Of a stretch of 64,000 nucleotides of DNA, positions 1-11,360 are shown piece after piece. The DNA lies in contig UESW01003831.1 in the NCBI GenBank assembly GCA_900491605.1, forward strand, positions 1,117,124 to 1,181,123, in the 5' to 3' direction. Every line of letters begins with the position of its first letter. The stretch's first letter is position 1. Source of the DNA: Calamus simplicifolius (lineage: Eukaryota > Streptophyta > Magnoliopsida > Arecales > Arecaceae). Both the position numbers and the translations under genes were made by a program. The notes beneath the pieces were generated by a model, which was not told where the DNA came from, searched no databases, and saw only the letters and a program-made list of their open reading frames with translations.

Positions 1-343
1 AACCCAATCATAATTAATTTGATCATCTAATCTGAATTAAGTCCAACTTAATTCTCATTTTAACTTCATCCAAAATCTCCTTAATACATATGACCCATTA
101 GGTCCCTTGACACGTTGACAATAATCATGTCCTTAATATTGACCATAAGGATGACTTGATCAACACCTTGTCCATATCAATTCTTTAACCAAATTAACTC
201 ATTGATTAAGTCAAAGAATCTATGATTATAGATCATGAGCGGCCTCTAGCAAAGCATCATGACTACCCAAATGTTAAGGGTTTTGTTGACGTGGTCATTA
301 ATACCTGTCCATAAACGGTTATCATATGATTCAATCCCTTCGT
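1..343. other. Older retroelement-like sequence left of the copia insertion
   Basis: No gene is visible. The sequence continues directly into 10509-11200 once the copia element and one copy of its CATAT target duplication are removed, so the two stretches were one piece before the insertion. The style (many short phrases with CATGA, CATCAA, GGTCA and no long frame) resembles a long terminal repeat of an older plant retrotransposon, but no second copy lies in the window to prove it. Confidence 0.3.
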
Positions 344-348
344 CATAT

Positions 349-1817
349 TGTTGGCCCAGATGACAGCCCAAGAGGGGGGGTGAATTGGGTTCTTTAAAAA
401 TTTAGCCTCTTTAAAAATTGTTTGCTTAAGATGAATGAAAGTAAATGCAATGCAAATATAAAGCACAATCAAATAGAGAGAGATAGAGATAGAGACAATA
501 GAAGCACGGCAAACACAAAGATTTTATAGTGGTTCGGTGTATCCAACACCTACGTCCACTCCCAAGATCCACTTGGGTCCACACTATAATCTCCTCGATT
601 ACAGCCGAGTTGTTTTACAAGCTCACAACTCAAACTTGTTGTTTTACCCGGGATCACAACGAACCCAGCCGGTTTTTCGGGCTCACCAGCACACAACCCT
701 AAACTCAAGCTAATCTAGCTTGACCCGAGGTTAACAACCTCCACTAGTTCAATCCCCTTTGATTGAACTAGGCACAAACAAAAGAATATGTTTTTCAAAG
801 ATACACAGCTCCTCAATGAGCAAATATTCAAAATAAGTAAACAAGTTTAGAAAAGCCTGATTTGAAGTTGTTTGGCTTTGAGCTTTTCTTCTTTTCTTCT
901 TTTCCTCTTCTCCTTTGGAATGAATCAAGCCTCAGCTTTAATTCCTCACAGTTGCAGTTGAGAAGAAATGGAAGAAACCTTTTTCTTCAATTTGGGAAAT
1001 CCACCGATTTTTGATTTGAACGCCTTGGATTCCTCTTTGAGCTTTTTGGAGTGGAAGGATTTGAGTTTGAAGGCTTTTCTCTTGGATTTCAGGCTCAGGG
1101 TTTTCGGATTTTGATTTGAAATTTTCTTTTTTCTCTTTTTTCTCTCTTTTCAAACGGTGTTTTTCCCCTTTTTATAGATTTTCTTCAATCCATTTTTGGG
1201 ATGAAACTAGCCGTTGGAGTGTACCTGGAAACAAAATATATCCGTTAGAAATTAGGTAAAATGGAAATATTACCGTTAGAGCTGATCTGGCATTTTAAAT
1301 TTTCGTCCAGGTTGGAGTCGGCTCCAACTTTTCAGGTGTCGGCTCCAGATCGTTTTACCAAAAATAGAAATTTGAGTTCGTTGAGGAGTCGGCTCCGAAA
1401 AGTAAGTGTCGGCTCGCCATCGTCAGGTGTCGGCTCCCGAAAACTGTAGGTGTCGGCTCCAGGATGCTCAAAAAATCAACGTTCTGTCCCCGCATCGGAG
1501 TCGGCTCCAGACACTGTAAGTGTCGACTCCGAAACTCTAGGTGTCGGCTCCGAAACTCTAGGTGTCGGCTCCGGATTGTATCAAAAATCAGATTAAAATT
1601 GAATTGGCCATGGGGTCGGCTCCAGACTTTCTAGGTGTCGACTCCAAGCTCTGAAACTTTGAAATCTCTGATTTGTATTTGATTCAAAATTCATTTCTTA
1701 ATTCCTTTAAATTGATCAAATAAATTTAAGTCCTGAAACACTTATAAAATCCATTAGTAATCAAATAAATATACTCAATTCCTTTATTAATCATCAAAAT
1801 CAATAAATGGATCAACA
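349..1817 (-). repeat. Left LTR (3' LTR of the minus-strand copia element)
   Basis: Matches 9027-10503 nearly base for base, apart from short indels, from TGTTGGCCCAG to GGATCAACA. It carries the same U3 array of GTCGGCTCC motifs (1314-1645) and the same TATA-like CTATAAAAAGGGG (minus strand, near 1166-1178). It is preceded by the CATAT target duplication. Confidence 0.95.
1314..1645 (-). repeat. Same motif array in the left LTR
   Basis: Copy of the array at 10004-10333, with the same order of GTCGGCTCC and GTCGACTCC variants. Confidence 0.8.
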
Positions 1818-1831
1818 ATCTCCCCCTTTTT
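1818..1831 (-). other. Polypurine tract
   Basis: On the minus strand AAAAAGGGGGAGAT sits directly against the inner edge of the 3' LTR. It is the expected primer for plus-strand DNA synthesis. Confidence 0.85.
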
Positions 1832-2366
1832 GATGATTATAAAAACATTGAGTATATGCATAGAATTCTTAAATTAAAAAATTATCAAGGAAGTGATCTT
1901 TACGAGTAAGCTCCCCCTGAATAAGGTAGCTCCCCCTATGAAGTTCAAATTATTCTTCCTCTTACTTTACATATTTGGTACTTAAGATTTCTTTATGCAT
2001 AGTCAAATCAATTTGATTATAATCCACATCCTCATATCATTAATCAATTACTTCATTAATGTTTTCATATTAATCAATTAACAACATAACTTTCTCCCCC
2101 TTTAATGCAATTAACAATATAACTTTCTCCCTCTTAATGCATATACAACCATAATTCTCTCCCCCTTTTTTGTAATCAACAAAAAGGTAAAGAATATTTC
2201 ATGCATCAAACATTGCATCAAAAGATAATTTCATTGCATCAAAAGATAATTTTCATTCATCAAGTCAAGTATTACATCAAAATACTCATCATCCTTCATT
2301 ACATCAAAACTTCATTACATCAAAATGTAAACAAAATTAAACATTCAACATTAAACATTCATTACA

Positions 2367-3620
2367 TCAAAAGTTCTTCCTCACTATTCTTGTTAAATGA
2401 TCTACAATATTTTTCATTCCATCACATTGAAGCTTAACATAGTCTTTAAGTCTCTCATCAACAAATGTGCAAGCTGTTGAGATTTTATCTTGAAGCTCGG
2501 CGTTGCACCTTGAATAAGTTTCACTATCTCCACAAATCTCTTTAAGTTCTTCAAAGATGTTCTTCAAATCACCACTTAAAGATTCTGCAGAGGAGTTGAG
2601 AGTTGATTCAATTTTGCAATCCGATCATCAAGTGAATAAAGTGATTCTTTTATATTCATGAATTGACTGTCAAACTCATCCTTCTGAGCAGCAAACAAAC
2701 TTTTTAATTGCTCCATTTGAAGGTCTGAGAATCCAGCGAAGAAGTGGATGGTTGATCATTAACATGTGCAGGTGCAGGAGCAGGAATGGGACTCCTAGGC
2801 TGTGAGAAGGAACCCTAACTGATGGTCCAGCCTCGCAAGGCTCAGAAACTCTCGGCACAGGGGCTCTCTCATCAAGGTGTCCTTTCCTATCCCACTGTCC
2901 ATTCACTTAGCAAAACCCATCCGATGCAATGTTGCCAAACTATAGTAGTCGGTGTGCCTCAGGTTCTAGATGGTTCATTCTCTTGAATTACAACCCCTTG
3001 GCTCTTGAAAACCATAGTAAGCACCATGCCATACGGTAGGGATGATCTTCTCTTCCCTCCAGCTTCTGCCATATAAAAAATCATCATAGCTGCAGGTTGA
3101 TTGGCTGTCCAGTCAAAACACTATCCATAACAACAATGTCTCGCTCCGAGACATACTCAAACCGACCAGTCTTCGGAAACAAGATCCTACTGCAAATGTT
3201 GTGTAATAATCTCAATTCCAAGGTAATTGATTAGCTCTTCCTCAAACTCTGTCACTTCCCTTCCTAACATCCTTGAAAGAGCCGCTGACCTATCACTGTG
3301 CATGTCAGCTGCTAAACCGGTAATTGGGATGCTAAGGAGGTTTCCAAGCTTTTGAAAGGTAAGGTGAATCCTCTTATTTCTTACTGAGCTAACTAAACCG
3401 CCATCCCTCTAGCCAAATTAAAATAAATTCTTTTACTAAGGCTGGATAAGTGGGAACATCAAGAGAACAGAGCTTATCCCAGCCCATTTCCTTTAATTGT
3501 CTACCGATTGAAAACCCTCGGTTTCAAATAGGTCAAAATCAATTTTCTCCCCATTGTGATAACCCTCCCGGCTAAGGTATCTACCTGAGTGGAAGAGGTG
3601 TTGGGGTTGTCTGAATCCGT
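2367..3620 (-). pseudogene. Third coding region of the copia element, 'putative plant transposon protein' domain (broken)
   Basis: Between pol and the 3' LTR the minus strand encodes, in shifting frames, a recognisable domain: REGYHNGEKIDFDLFE, then MGWDKLC, KEFYFNLARG, SSVRNKRIHLTFQKLG, and PKTGRFEYVSERDI near 3180. This pattern (EFY-N and VR-k-I followed by a LPYG-like segment near 3035) matches the plant-transposon-associated domain known as PF20167 by my recollection. A Pro-rich part and a likely coiled-coil tail (KNIFEELKEICGDSE, 2567-2367) follow. Its role is unknown. In SIRE elements the same position can hold an env-like frame, but I see no membrane segment here. Several stops and shifts break it. 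Confidence 0.6.
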
Positions 3621-3637
3621 GGACGAATCACTGCTTG

Positions 3638-4025
3638 GAGTCGGCTCACGAACGGGACGACGCGGACCGTTTTCCCGTGGTCACCGGCGCTCCAATCACT
3701 GATTCCCTCCTTTTGGGTGCCATTGATCTTTGGAAAGTTCGATTTGGATGGAATTAGAGGTGGGGAAGTTTTGGAAGAATTTTGGAAGAGTTTGGTTAGG
3801 ATTTGAGAAGTTATGAAATGACGAGGTGTCGACTCTGCCCTAATAAATCAATTTTGGAATCCCAGGTGTCGACTCCCGCAAAGTCGGGTGTCGACTCCAA
3901 ATCGCTAACACAGTCAGCGCTCGAACTGGAGTCGGCTCCACTTATACGGGTGTCGGCTCCAAGGTCAGGGACCGAGAGCGACACAGTCAGAGGTGTCGAC
4001 TCCTCATTCTGAGGTGTCGACTCCA
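3638..4025 (-). repeat. Internal cluster of the LTR motif GTCG(G/A)CTCC
   Basis: About eight copies of the LTR 12-mer recur between the end of pol and the third coding region (near 3638, 3822, 3865, 3886, 3930, 3949, 3991 and 4011). Here the GTCGAC variant dominates, the reverse of the LTR. The surrounding bases are not LTR sequence, so the motif itself has spread or been retained. Confidence 0.75.
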
Positions 4026-4294
4026 AAGACAGTTTCAGAAAAAAATATTGAATTCAAATGACTGAAACTCCAAAAAGAGTTCAATAAAATTTCAAAAATC
4101 TTTGAAATATCAAGGATCAAATAGCTCAAATGACTAGATAATTTGTCCTTAAAATTGTGAGAGGATTTTCAAGAAATTTATAGAAATCTAGATTCTCATT
4201 CCTTAGGGTTTCAAAATCACTCTAATCACATATCCTAATTCACCTCTAAGATAACAAAATCTCTCTTCACTCAAGGGTTTTGTAAATATGTCAG

Positions 4295-7200
4295 CTAATT
4301 GTTCCTCTGTATTAACATATTCAAGACAATTTCATTATTAGCTACATGTTCTCTTATGAAATGATATCTAATTTCAATGTGTTTTGTTCTTGAATGTTGA
4401 ATTGGATTTTTAGTTAGATTTATTGCACTCGTGTTATCACATCTAATTGGTGTTTTATCAAGGGTTATGCCATAATCTTCAAGTTGTCTCTTAATCCAAA
4501 GGATTTGAGCACAGCAACTTCCAGCTGCAACATATTCTGCTTCAGCAGTAGATAATGCAACCGAATTTTGCTTTTTGCTAAACCAAGAGATTAAGTTACA
4601 TCCTAAGAATTGACATGCACCACTTGTGCTTTTTCTATCTAATTTACATCCAGCATAGTCAGAATCAGAATATGCAATTAAATTTAAAGTTGAGTCTCTA
4701 GAGTACCATAAACCTACATTTTTAGTTCCACTTAAATATCTTAAAATTCTTTTTACAGCAATTAAGTGAGATTCTTTAGGTTCAGATTGAAATCTAGCAC
4801 ATAAACATACTGCAAACATAATATCTGGTCTACTAGCTGTTAAGTAAAGAAGAGATCCAATCATACCTCTATAATGTTTTTGATCTACTTTCTTACCATC
4901 TTCATCTTTGTCCAATTTGCACGAAGGACTCATAGGTGTTCCAAGTGGCTTGATTGACTCCATTCCAAACTTCTTGAGCAGTTCTTTTGTGTATTTGGCT
5001 TGATTGATGAAATTCCTTCTTTGCTTTGTTTGATTTGAAGTCCTAGGAAGAAGTTGAGTTCTCCCATCATACTCATTTCAAACTCACCCTGCATCAACTT
5101 AGCAAATTCTTGACATAACAATTGTTAGTAGCACCGAATACAATATCATCAACATATATTTGTACTACTAATAAATCTTTATCTTTTCTTTTCAAAAATA
5201 ATGTTTTATCAACATTTCCTCTTACAAAATCATTTTCAATTAAAAATTTACTTAATCTTTCATACCAAGCTCTAGGTGCTTGTTTCAAACCATATAGTGC
5301 TTTGTGTAATTTAAAAACATGATTTGGAAATTCATGATCTTCAAAACCAGGTGGTTGTTCAACAAAACTTCTTCATTTATAAATCCATTTAAAAATGCAC
5401 TTTTAACATCCATTTGAAATAAATTGATATGCATATGACATGCAAATGCAAGTAATAATCTAATTGCTTCAAGTCTAGCTACAGGTGCAAAAGTTTCATC
5501 AAAATCAATTCCTTCTTCTTGATTATATCCTTTTGCAACTAATCTAGCTTTGTTTCTAATTACTATGCCATTTTCGTCTAATTTATTTCTAAATACCCAT
5601 TTTGATCCTATAACAGAATGATCTTTAGGTCTATCTACAAGAGTCCAAACATTATTTCTAGTAAATTGATTTAATTCTTCTTGCATAGCTAACATCCAAT
5701 TATTATCTTTTTCAGCTTCTTCAATAGTTTTAGGTTCAATTTGAGATACAAATGCAAGATGATTATTGATGTTTCTCATTGATGATCTAGTTCTTACTCC
5801 TTGAGATGGATCACCTATAATTAATTCTCTTGGATGACCATAGGCATATCCAATCTCTAGGTAGATCTATATCATTATGATTTGCATCAACAACATCAAC
5901 ACTAGGAGAATCATTATCTTTAGCTTCTTGTTCATGATCTGAAGATACATCTATATTTAATTTTTCAATATCTCTTTCTAGAATGTTTGTATCTTCCTCA
6001 TCATCAATCTTTTCAGAACTTGATGCTAAAGATTCATCAAAATTACATGAATAGATTCTTCTACAATTAAGTTTCTCTTGTTAAATACTCTATAGGCTTT
6101 ACTAGATGTTGAATATCCTAAGAATATGCCTTCATCAGATTTTGCATCAAATTTTCCTAGATTATCTTTGCCATTATTATGAATGAAACACTTACAACCA
6201 AATGCATGAAAATAACTTATGTTTGGTTTTCTATTATTCCATAGTTCATAAGGTGTTTTCTTAATGATTGGCCTAATTAAGCTCTATTAAGAATGTAGCA
6301 TGCCGTGTTTATAGCTTCCGCCCAAAAGTATTTTGGTAGGTTGCTTTCACATAGCATGGTACGGGCCATGTCTTCTAAGGTTCTATTTTTCTTTCAACTA
6401 CTCCATTTTGTTGCGGTGTTCTAGGTGCAGAAAAATTATGATGAATGCCATTTTCTATGCAAAAGTTTTCAAATAAATGATTTTCAAATTCAGTGCCATG
6501 ATCACTTCTTAGAGACACTATGGTGTTGTTTTTCTCATTTGTGACCTTCTTGAAGAATTTCAGAAATAGGAAAGGTCTCATCCTTATGAGCTAAAAACAA
6601 TACCCAAGTGTATCTAGAGTAATCATCTACAATCACAAGACCATATTTCTTTCCTCCTAGACTTGTGGTTCTAGTAGGTCCAAAAAGATCCATGTGAAGT
6701 AGTTCAAGTGGCCTAGAAGTGGAAACAATATTTTTAGTTTTGAAAGAATTTCTAGTTTGTTTTCCAAATTGACATGCATCACAAATTTTATTATTTTCAA
6801 AATCTAATTGTGGAAGTCCTTTTACTAAATCCATTCTAATTAATTTTGAAATAAGGTGTGTGCTTGCATGACCTAATCTACGATGCCACAACCAACCAAT
6901 CTCATTCATATTAGCATTATTAGCAACTAAGCAATGATTACTAGTAGACAAATTGTCTAAATCAATCAGGTATACATTGCCATTTCTATTTCCAATAAAA
7001 ACAATGCTATTATCAATGGGATTAGAAACTGTGCATATAGAAGATTCAAATGATACTTTAAAACCTTTATCACATAATTGACTAATGCTAATTAAATTAT
7101 GTTTTAAACCATTAACATATAAGACATTTTCAATATATGTGGAGGGAGTTATTTGAATGTTACCAAACCCCAAGATTTGGCCTTTGCCATTGTCACCAAA

Positions 7201-7329
7201 TGTAACTACTCCTCCTCTTTTGCTTTCAAGGGTGATGAATTGATCCTTGTCACCCGTCATGTGCCTTGAGCAGCCGCTATCGAGATACCACTTTCTCTTT
7301 GATCTTTTGGCCGCAAGACACTCCTGCAA
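4295..7329 (-). pseudogene. pol: copia pol: protease, integrase, reverse transcriptase, RNase H (broken)
   Basis: The order on the minus strand is as follows. Protease has the motif WYLDSGCSRHMTG near 7290. The integrase zinc domain (HRRLGH...CDACQFGK) is near 6890-6760. The integrase core has MDLFGP and VIVDDYSRYTW near 6700-6600, then HGTEFEN and QQNGVVER near 6500-6385, giving the D,D,E residues. Reverse transcriptase (5779-5094) has DVKSAFLNG and the catalytic YVDDIVFG. RNase H (4963-4295) has SDSDYAGC, STAEAEY and KHIEIRYHFIRE. The domain set is complete for a copia element, but frame shifts occur near 6540, 5340 and 5100, so this copy looks non-functional unless those are sequencing errors. 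Confidence 0.92.
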
Positions 7330-7691
7330 AAATAATTAAGTCTTATATTTAGGTACCCAAGCTTTCTTGGGTCCTTCATGGTTAGTAGCATAAAAATTGT
7401 TCCTTTGGGAACCCATATTTTCTTTCCTTTATTTTTAACTTCTTTCTTTTCTTAAAATTGCATTCAAAAACTTTGTGTCCCTTCTTGTTACAGTAATGAC
7501 ATGTAACATTATCATTGTTTTGTTCCTTTCTAAAAAAGTTTTTGACAAATTTTTGTTTAAGTTAGGTCTTATCCTAAACCAGCCTTATCATATACTCTTT
7601 GATTACTTAACAATAAATTAAGTTTTTCAACTATAAGTGAATTTATCAACAATATTTTTATATTTCAACTTCCTTCTTTAGTTTATCATTT

Positions 7692-8965
7692 TCATTGGAA
7701 ATTGATTCTTTTTCTTTTAAAATTTTCATTTTCAGATTTCAGCACTTTAGTTTCATTATTAAGATTTTCTTTTTCTTTAATGAAAGTTAAATTTTCATTT
7801 TTCAAAAACTTATATTTCTTTTTCAAAACTTTGAAATCACCAACAAGTTCATTAAAAGCATCAAACAATTCATCAAAAGCAAATTCATCGCAAGGGTTTT
7901 CGGAACTTACCTCATCGTCGTCGTTTGCCATAAAGCAAATGTTTGCAACTTCCTTTTGTTCTTCCTCTGAAGAAGATTCATCGCTGTCACTCCAAGTTGC
8001 AACATAGGCTTTCTTCTTTCTTCTTGAAAGTCTTTTTCAGTTGAGGACAATCATATCTATAATGCCCCGGTTTCTTACATTCATAGCAAATCAAGGGGTC
8101 TTTCTCTTTCCTTGTCCTTGTCTTTTTCTTTTTCTCCTTCCATCTTAGCTCCAAATTTCTTTTTGTGGAAGGGTTTCTTTCTCCTCATGAATCTTTTGAA
8201 TTTTCTTGCTAGAAGAGCTGTCTCATCATCATCATCATCATCACTGCAGCTCTCCTCACTTTCAGCAGCCTTAAGAGCTATGGTCTTTTTCTTTTTCACA
8301 TCCTCTTCTATGTGCTGCTTCATGGTCAATTCATGGGTCATTAGGGATCCTAGAAGCTCCTCTAAGGGTAAGGTGTTGAGGTCCTTTGCTTCTTGGATTG
8401 CTGTCACCTTCGCTTCCCACGTTCTTGGAAGTGACCTGAGAATTTTACGAACAAGTTCAGAGTTAGAATATGTTTTGCCTAAACTTTTCAAACCATTTAC
8501 AATATCAGTAAATCTAGTGTACATGCATGCTATAGTTTCAGTTTGTTCCATGCTAAATAATTCATATTTATGAACAAGAATATTATTTTAGATTCTTTTA
8601 CTTGATTGGTACCCTCATGGGTAACCTCTAATCTATCCCAAATCTCCTTTGCGGAATTACATGTGGAGATTCTATTAAATTCATTAGCATCTAAAGAGCA
8701 ATATAAGACATTCATGGCCTTAGCATTGAGCTGTGCCATTTTCTATCATTATCATTCCAATCCCTTTCGGGCTTAGGAACAATAGTGCCATCAACAATGT
8801 GTGTGGGTGTACTAGGTCCATTAGTTATAACACCCCACAATTCATAATCAGAAGCTTGAATGAATATCCTCATTCTTGCTTTCCAATATGAATAGTTGGA
8901 ACCATTAAATAGGGAGGTCTATTCGTAGAATGACCTTCGGCAAATGATCCAACTTGAGTTGCCAT
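7692..8965 (-). pseudogene. gag: copia gag (broken)
   Basis: Gag capsid region. The likely start is the ATG at 8965 (MATQVGSFAEG), followed after one frame break by the plant copia N-terminal motif NYSYWKARM and a UBN2-type capsid domain (about 8750-8080, SAKEIWDRLEVTHEGT, then LRSLPRTWEAKVTAI). A first CCHC zinc knuckle, CYECKKPGHYRYDC, is at about 8045-8090, then an acidic stretch (MANDDDEVSSEN) and a Lys/Glu-rich coiled coil near 7700-7930. A second knuckle, CHYCNKKGHKVFEC, is at about 7465-7505. Single-base frame shifts separate the pieces, so it cannot make one polyprotein as written. Confidence 0.85.
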
Positions 8966-9012
8966 TTGGATCTTTAGCTCTTGATCGTGTGATCAAAATC
9001 TAATGAGCACTT

Positions 9013-9024
9013 GCTCTGATACCA
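9013..9024 (-). other. Primer-binding site (initiator Met tRNA)
   Basis: On the minus strand the bases read TGGTATCAGAGC, the standard plant complement of the 3' end of initiator methionine tRNA. It lies two bases from the inner edge of the 5' LTR, as expected for priming of minus-strand DNA synthesis. Confidence 0.93.
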
Positions 9025-9850
9025 ATTGTTGGCCCAGATGACAACCCAAGAGGGGGGGGAATTGGGTTCTTTAAAAATTTAGCCTTTTAAAAATTGTTTG
9101 CTTAAGATGAATGAAAGTAAATGCAATGCAAATATAAAGCACAATCAATGAATAGAGATAGAGATAGAGACAATGAAGCACGGCAAACACAAAGATTTTA
9201 TAGTGGTTCGGTGTATCCAACACCTACGTCCACTCCCAAGATCACTTGGGTCCACACTATAATCTCCTCGATTACAGCCGAGTTGTTTTACAAGCTCACA
9301 ACTCAAACTTGTTGTTTTACCCGGGATCACAACGAACCCAGCCGGTTTTTCGGGCTCACCAGCACACAACCCTAAACTCAAGCTAACTAGCTTGACCCGA
9401 GGTTAACAACCTCCACTAGTTCAATCCCCTTTGATTGAACTAGGCACAAACAAAAGAATATAGTTTTTCAAATACACAGCTCCTCAATGAGCAAATATTC
9501 AAAATAAGTAAACAAGTTTAGAAAAGCCTGATTTGAAGTTGTTTGGCTTTGAGCTTTTCTTCTTTTCTTCTTTTCCTCTTCTCCTTTGGAATGATGAATC
9601 AAGCCTCAGCTTTAATTCCTCACAGTAGTTGCAGTTGAGAAGATTGAAATGGAAGAAACGAGCTTTTTCTTCAATTGGGAAATCCACCGATTTTTGATTT
9701 GAACGCCTTGGATTCCTCTTTGAGCTTTTTGGAGTGGAAGGATTTGAGTTTGAAGGCTTTTCTCTTGGATTCAGGCTCAGGTTTCTCGGATTTTGATTTG
9801 AAATTTTCTTTTTTCTCTTTTTCTCTTTTTTTTTTCAAACGGGTGTTTTT

Positions 9851-9862
9851 CCCTTTTTATAG
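9851..9862 (-). promoter_or_regulatory. TATA box of the copia 5' LTR
   Basis: The minus strand reads CTATAAAAAGGG, a strong plant TATA box, in the middle of the LTR. Transcription would start about 30 bases further left. The GCCGAC-motif array lies 140-480 bases upstream of it in the U3 region. Confidence 0.6.
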
Positions 9863-10003
9863 ATTTTCTTCAATCATTTTTGGGATGAAACTAGCCGTTG
9901 GAGTGTACCTGGAAACAAAATATATCCGTTAGAAATTAGGTAAAATGGAAATATTACCGTTAGAGCTGATCTGGCATTTTAAATTTTTCGTCCCAGTCAG
10001 GTT

Positions 10004-10333
10004 GGAGTCGGCTCCAACTTTTCAGGTGTCGGCTCCAGATCGTTTTTCCAAAAATAGAAATTTGAGTTCGTTGAGGAGTCGGCTCCGAAAAGTAAGTGTC
10101 GGCTCGCCATCGTCAGGTGTCGGCTCCCGAAAACTGTAGGTGTCGGCTCCAGGATGCTCAAAAAATCAACGTTCTGTCCCCGCATCGGAGTCGGCTCCAG
10201 ACACTGTAAGTGTCGACTCCGAAACTCTAGGTGTCGGCTCCGAAACTCTAGGTGTCGGCTCCATTGTATCAAAAATCAGATTAAAATTGAATTGGCCATG
10301 GGGTCGGCTCCAGACTTTCTAGGTGTCGACTCC
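10004..10333 (-). repeat. Array of 12 GGAGCCGAC(A/T)CC motifs in the right U3
   Basis: About twelve copies of a 12-base motif (plus strand GG(A/T)GTCGGCTCC) occur in 330 bases, irregularly spaced by 20-50 bases. Ten contain GCCGAC on the minus strand; two have GTCGAC instead. GCCGAC is the core of the dehydration-responsive/C-repeat element bound by DREB/CBF factors. The position upstream of the LTR TATA box fits an enhancer role, but this is inference from motif identity. Confidence 0.8.
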
Positions 10334-10508
10334 AAGCTCTGAAACTTTGAAATCTCTGATTTGTATTTGATTCAAAATTCATTTCTTAATTCCTTTAAAT
10401 TGATCAAATAAATTTAAGTCCTGAAACACTTATAAAATCCATTAGTAATCAAAAATATACTCAATTCCTTTATTAATCATCAAAATCAATAAATGGATCA
10501 ACACATAT

Positions 10509-11360
10509 CCCAGATCAATCAGTGGTATGAAATGTGTCAACCATATAATTGATCTTTGTTTACTTGATCTCAGAAAAATTGACTCACATGAATTAGAACT
10601 TCGAAACTATTTCAAATTCCAACTCAACCTTGCAAGGATTTAATAGTCAATTTAATCCATCAAGTGGTCGTGGGATTTAACCCTTTCTATCAAGGGAGGC
10701 GAATCCTATTGATCAAACATCACATTCATGTGCTTCATGTTATACCCAACCGACACCATATTTATCATCCGTGGCTAGAGCGATGTTTGTATGTCATCAA
10801 AGCATGACATTCCACATATGAGGTGCAATGAAGATCTCAAGTCAAAGGATCATTCACACCACCGTCATCAAAGATCAACCATCGACGCTATATAGAATAT
10901 CCATATGGGATCTCTGTGCGGATCATCCAATGCATCGTTACAATAATGAACATCCATATACCTATCCAAGTATCTTCAGACTTCAGCTTGCGAGATCAGC
11001 TGCTCACCACAAGGATGCAGATATGTAATGTGTATTAGTCTTATTGACGTTCAACAGTGTCCTGTCCTATCTACGCATCGACTAGAAAAATTTAAAGAAT
11101 CGAACCATAATGTGCAATTTTGGATCTCACAATTTGTAATCTCTATTACAAATTTCATATGCACAGTTCACATTCTTTTAAACTTTATCTCACAAGTAAA
11201 ATATATCTAATATATATATATACATTCGAATAGATAAAGAAACTAATAAATTTGATTTGCATTCATAAAGAAATGTGTATAAATTAGCATATAATTCGAT
11301 TGAATTTAGGACACACGCTAACGGTTAGAAAAAAAAAACACTTAATATGACAATAAGAGA
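10509..11360. other. Continuation of the older retroelement-like sequence, then AT-rich DNA
   Basis: Joins to 1-343 across the copia insertion. Short frames only, no recognisable protein. From about 11200 it is AT-rich with a (TA) run. Confidence 0.3.

Larger units (their letters stand above)
349..10503 (-). mobile_element. Ty1-copia LTR retrotransposon, SIRE-like, complete ends
   Basis: Two direct long terminal repeats (349-1817 and 9027-10503) start TGTTG and end CAACA and enclose gag, protease, integrase, reverse transcriptase and RNase H in copia order (integrase before reverse transcriptase) on the minus strand. The element is flanked by an identical 5-bp duplication CATAT (344-348 and 10504-10508). 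A primer-binding site matching initiator-Met tRNA abuts the right LTR and a polypurine tract abuts the left one, so transcription runs right to left. A third coding region with a plant transposon protein domain lies between pol and the 3' LTR, which, with the long LTRs and two zinc knuckles in gag, suggests the SIRE lineage (inference). The two LTRs differ mostly by small indels, so the insertion is fairly young, yet all reading frames are broken. Confidence 0.95.
9027..10503 (-). repeat. Right LTR (5' LTR, promoter-bearing, of the copia element)
   Basis: Direct repeat of 349-1817. In element orientation the U3 part is the right-hand side, the TATA box is at 9851-9862, and R plus U5 extend left to the primer-binding site. 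CATAT follows directly at 10504-10508. Confidence 0.95.
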
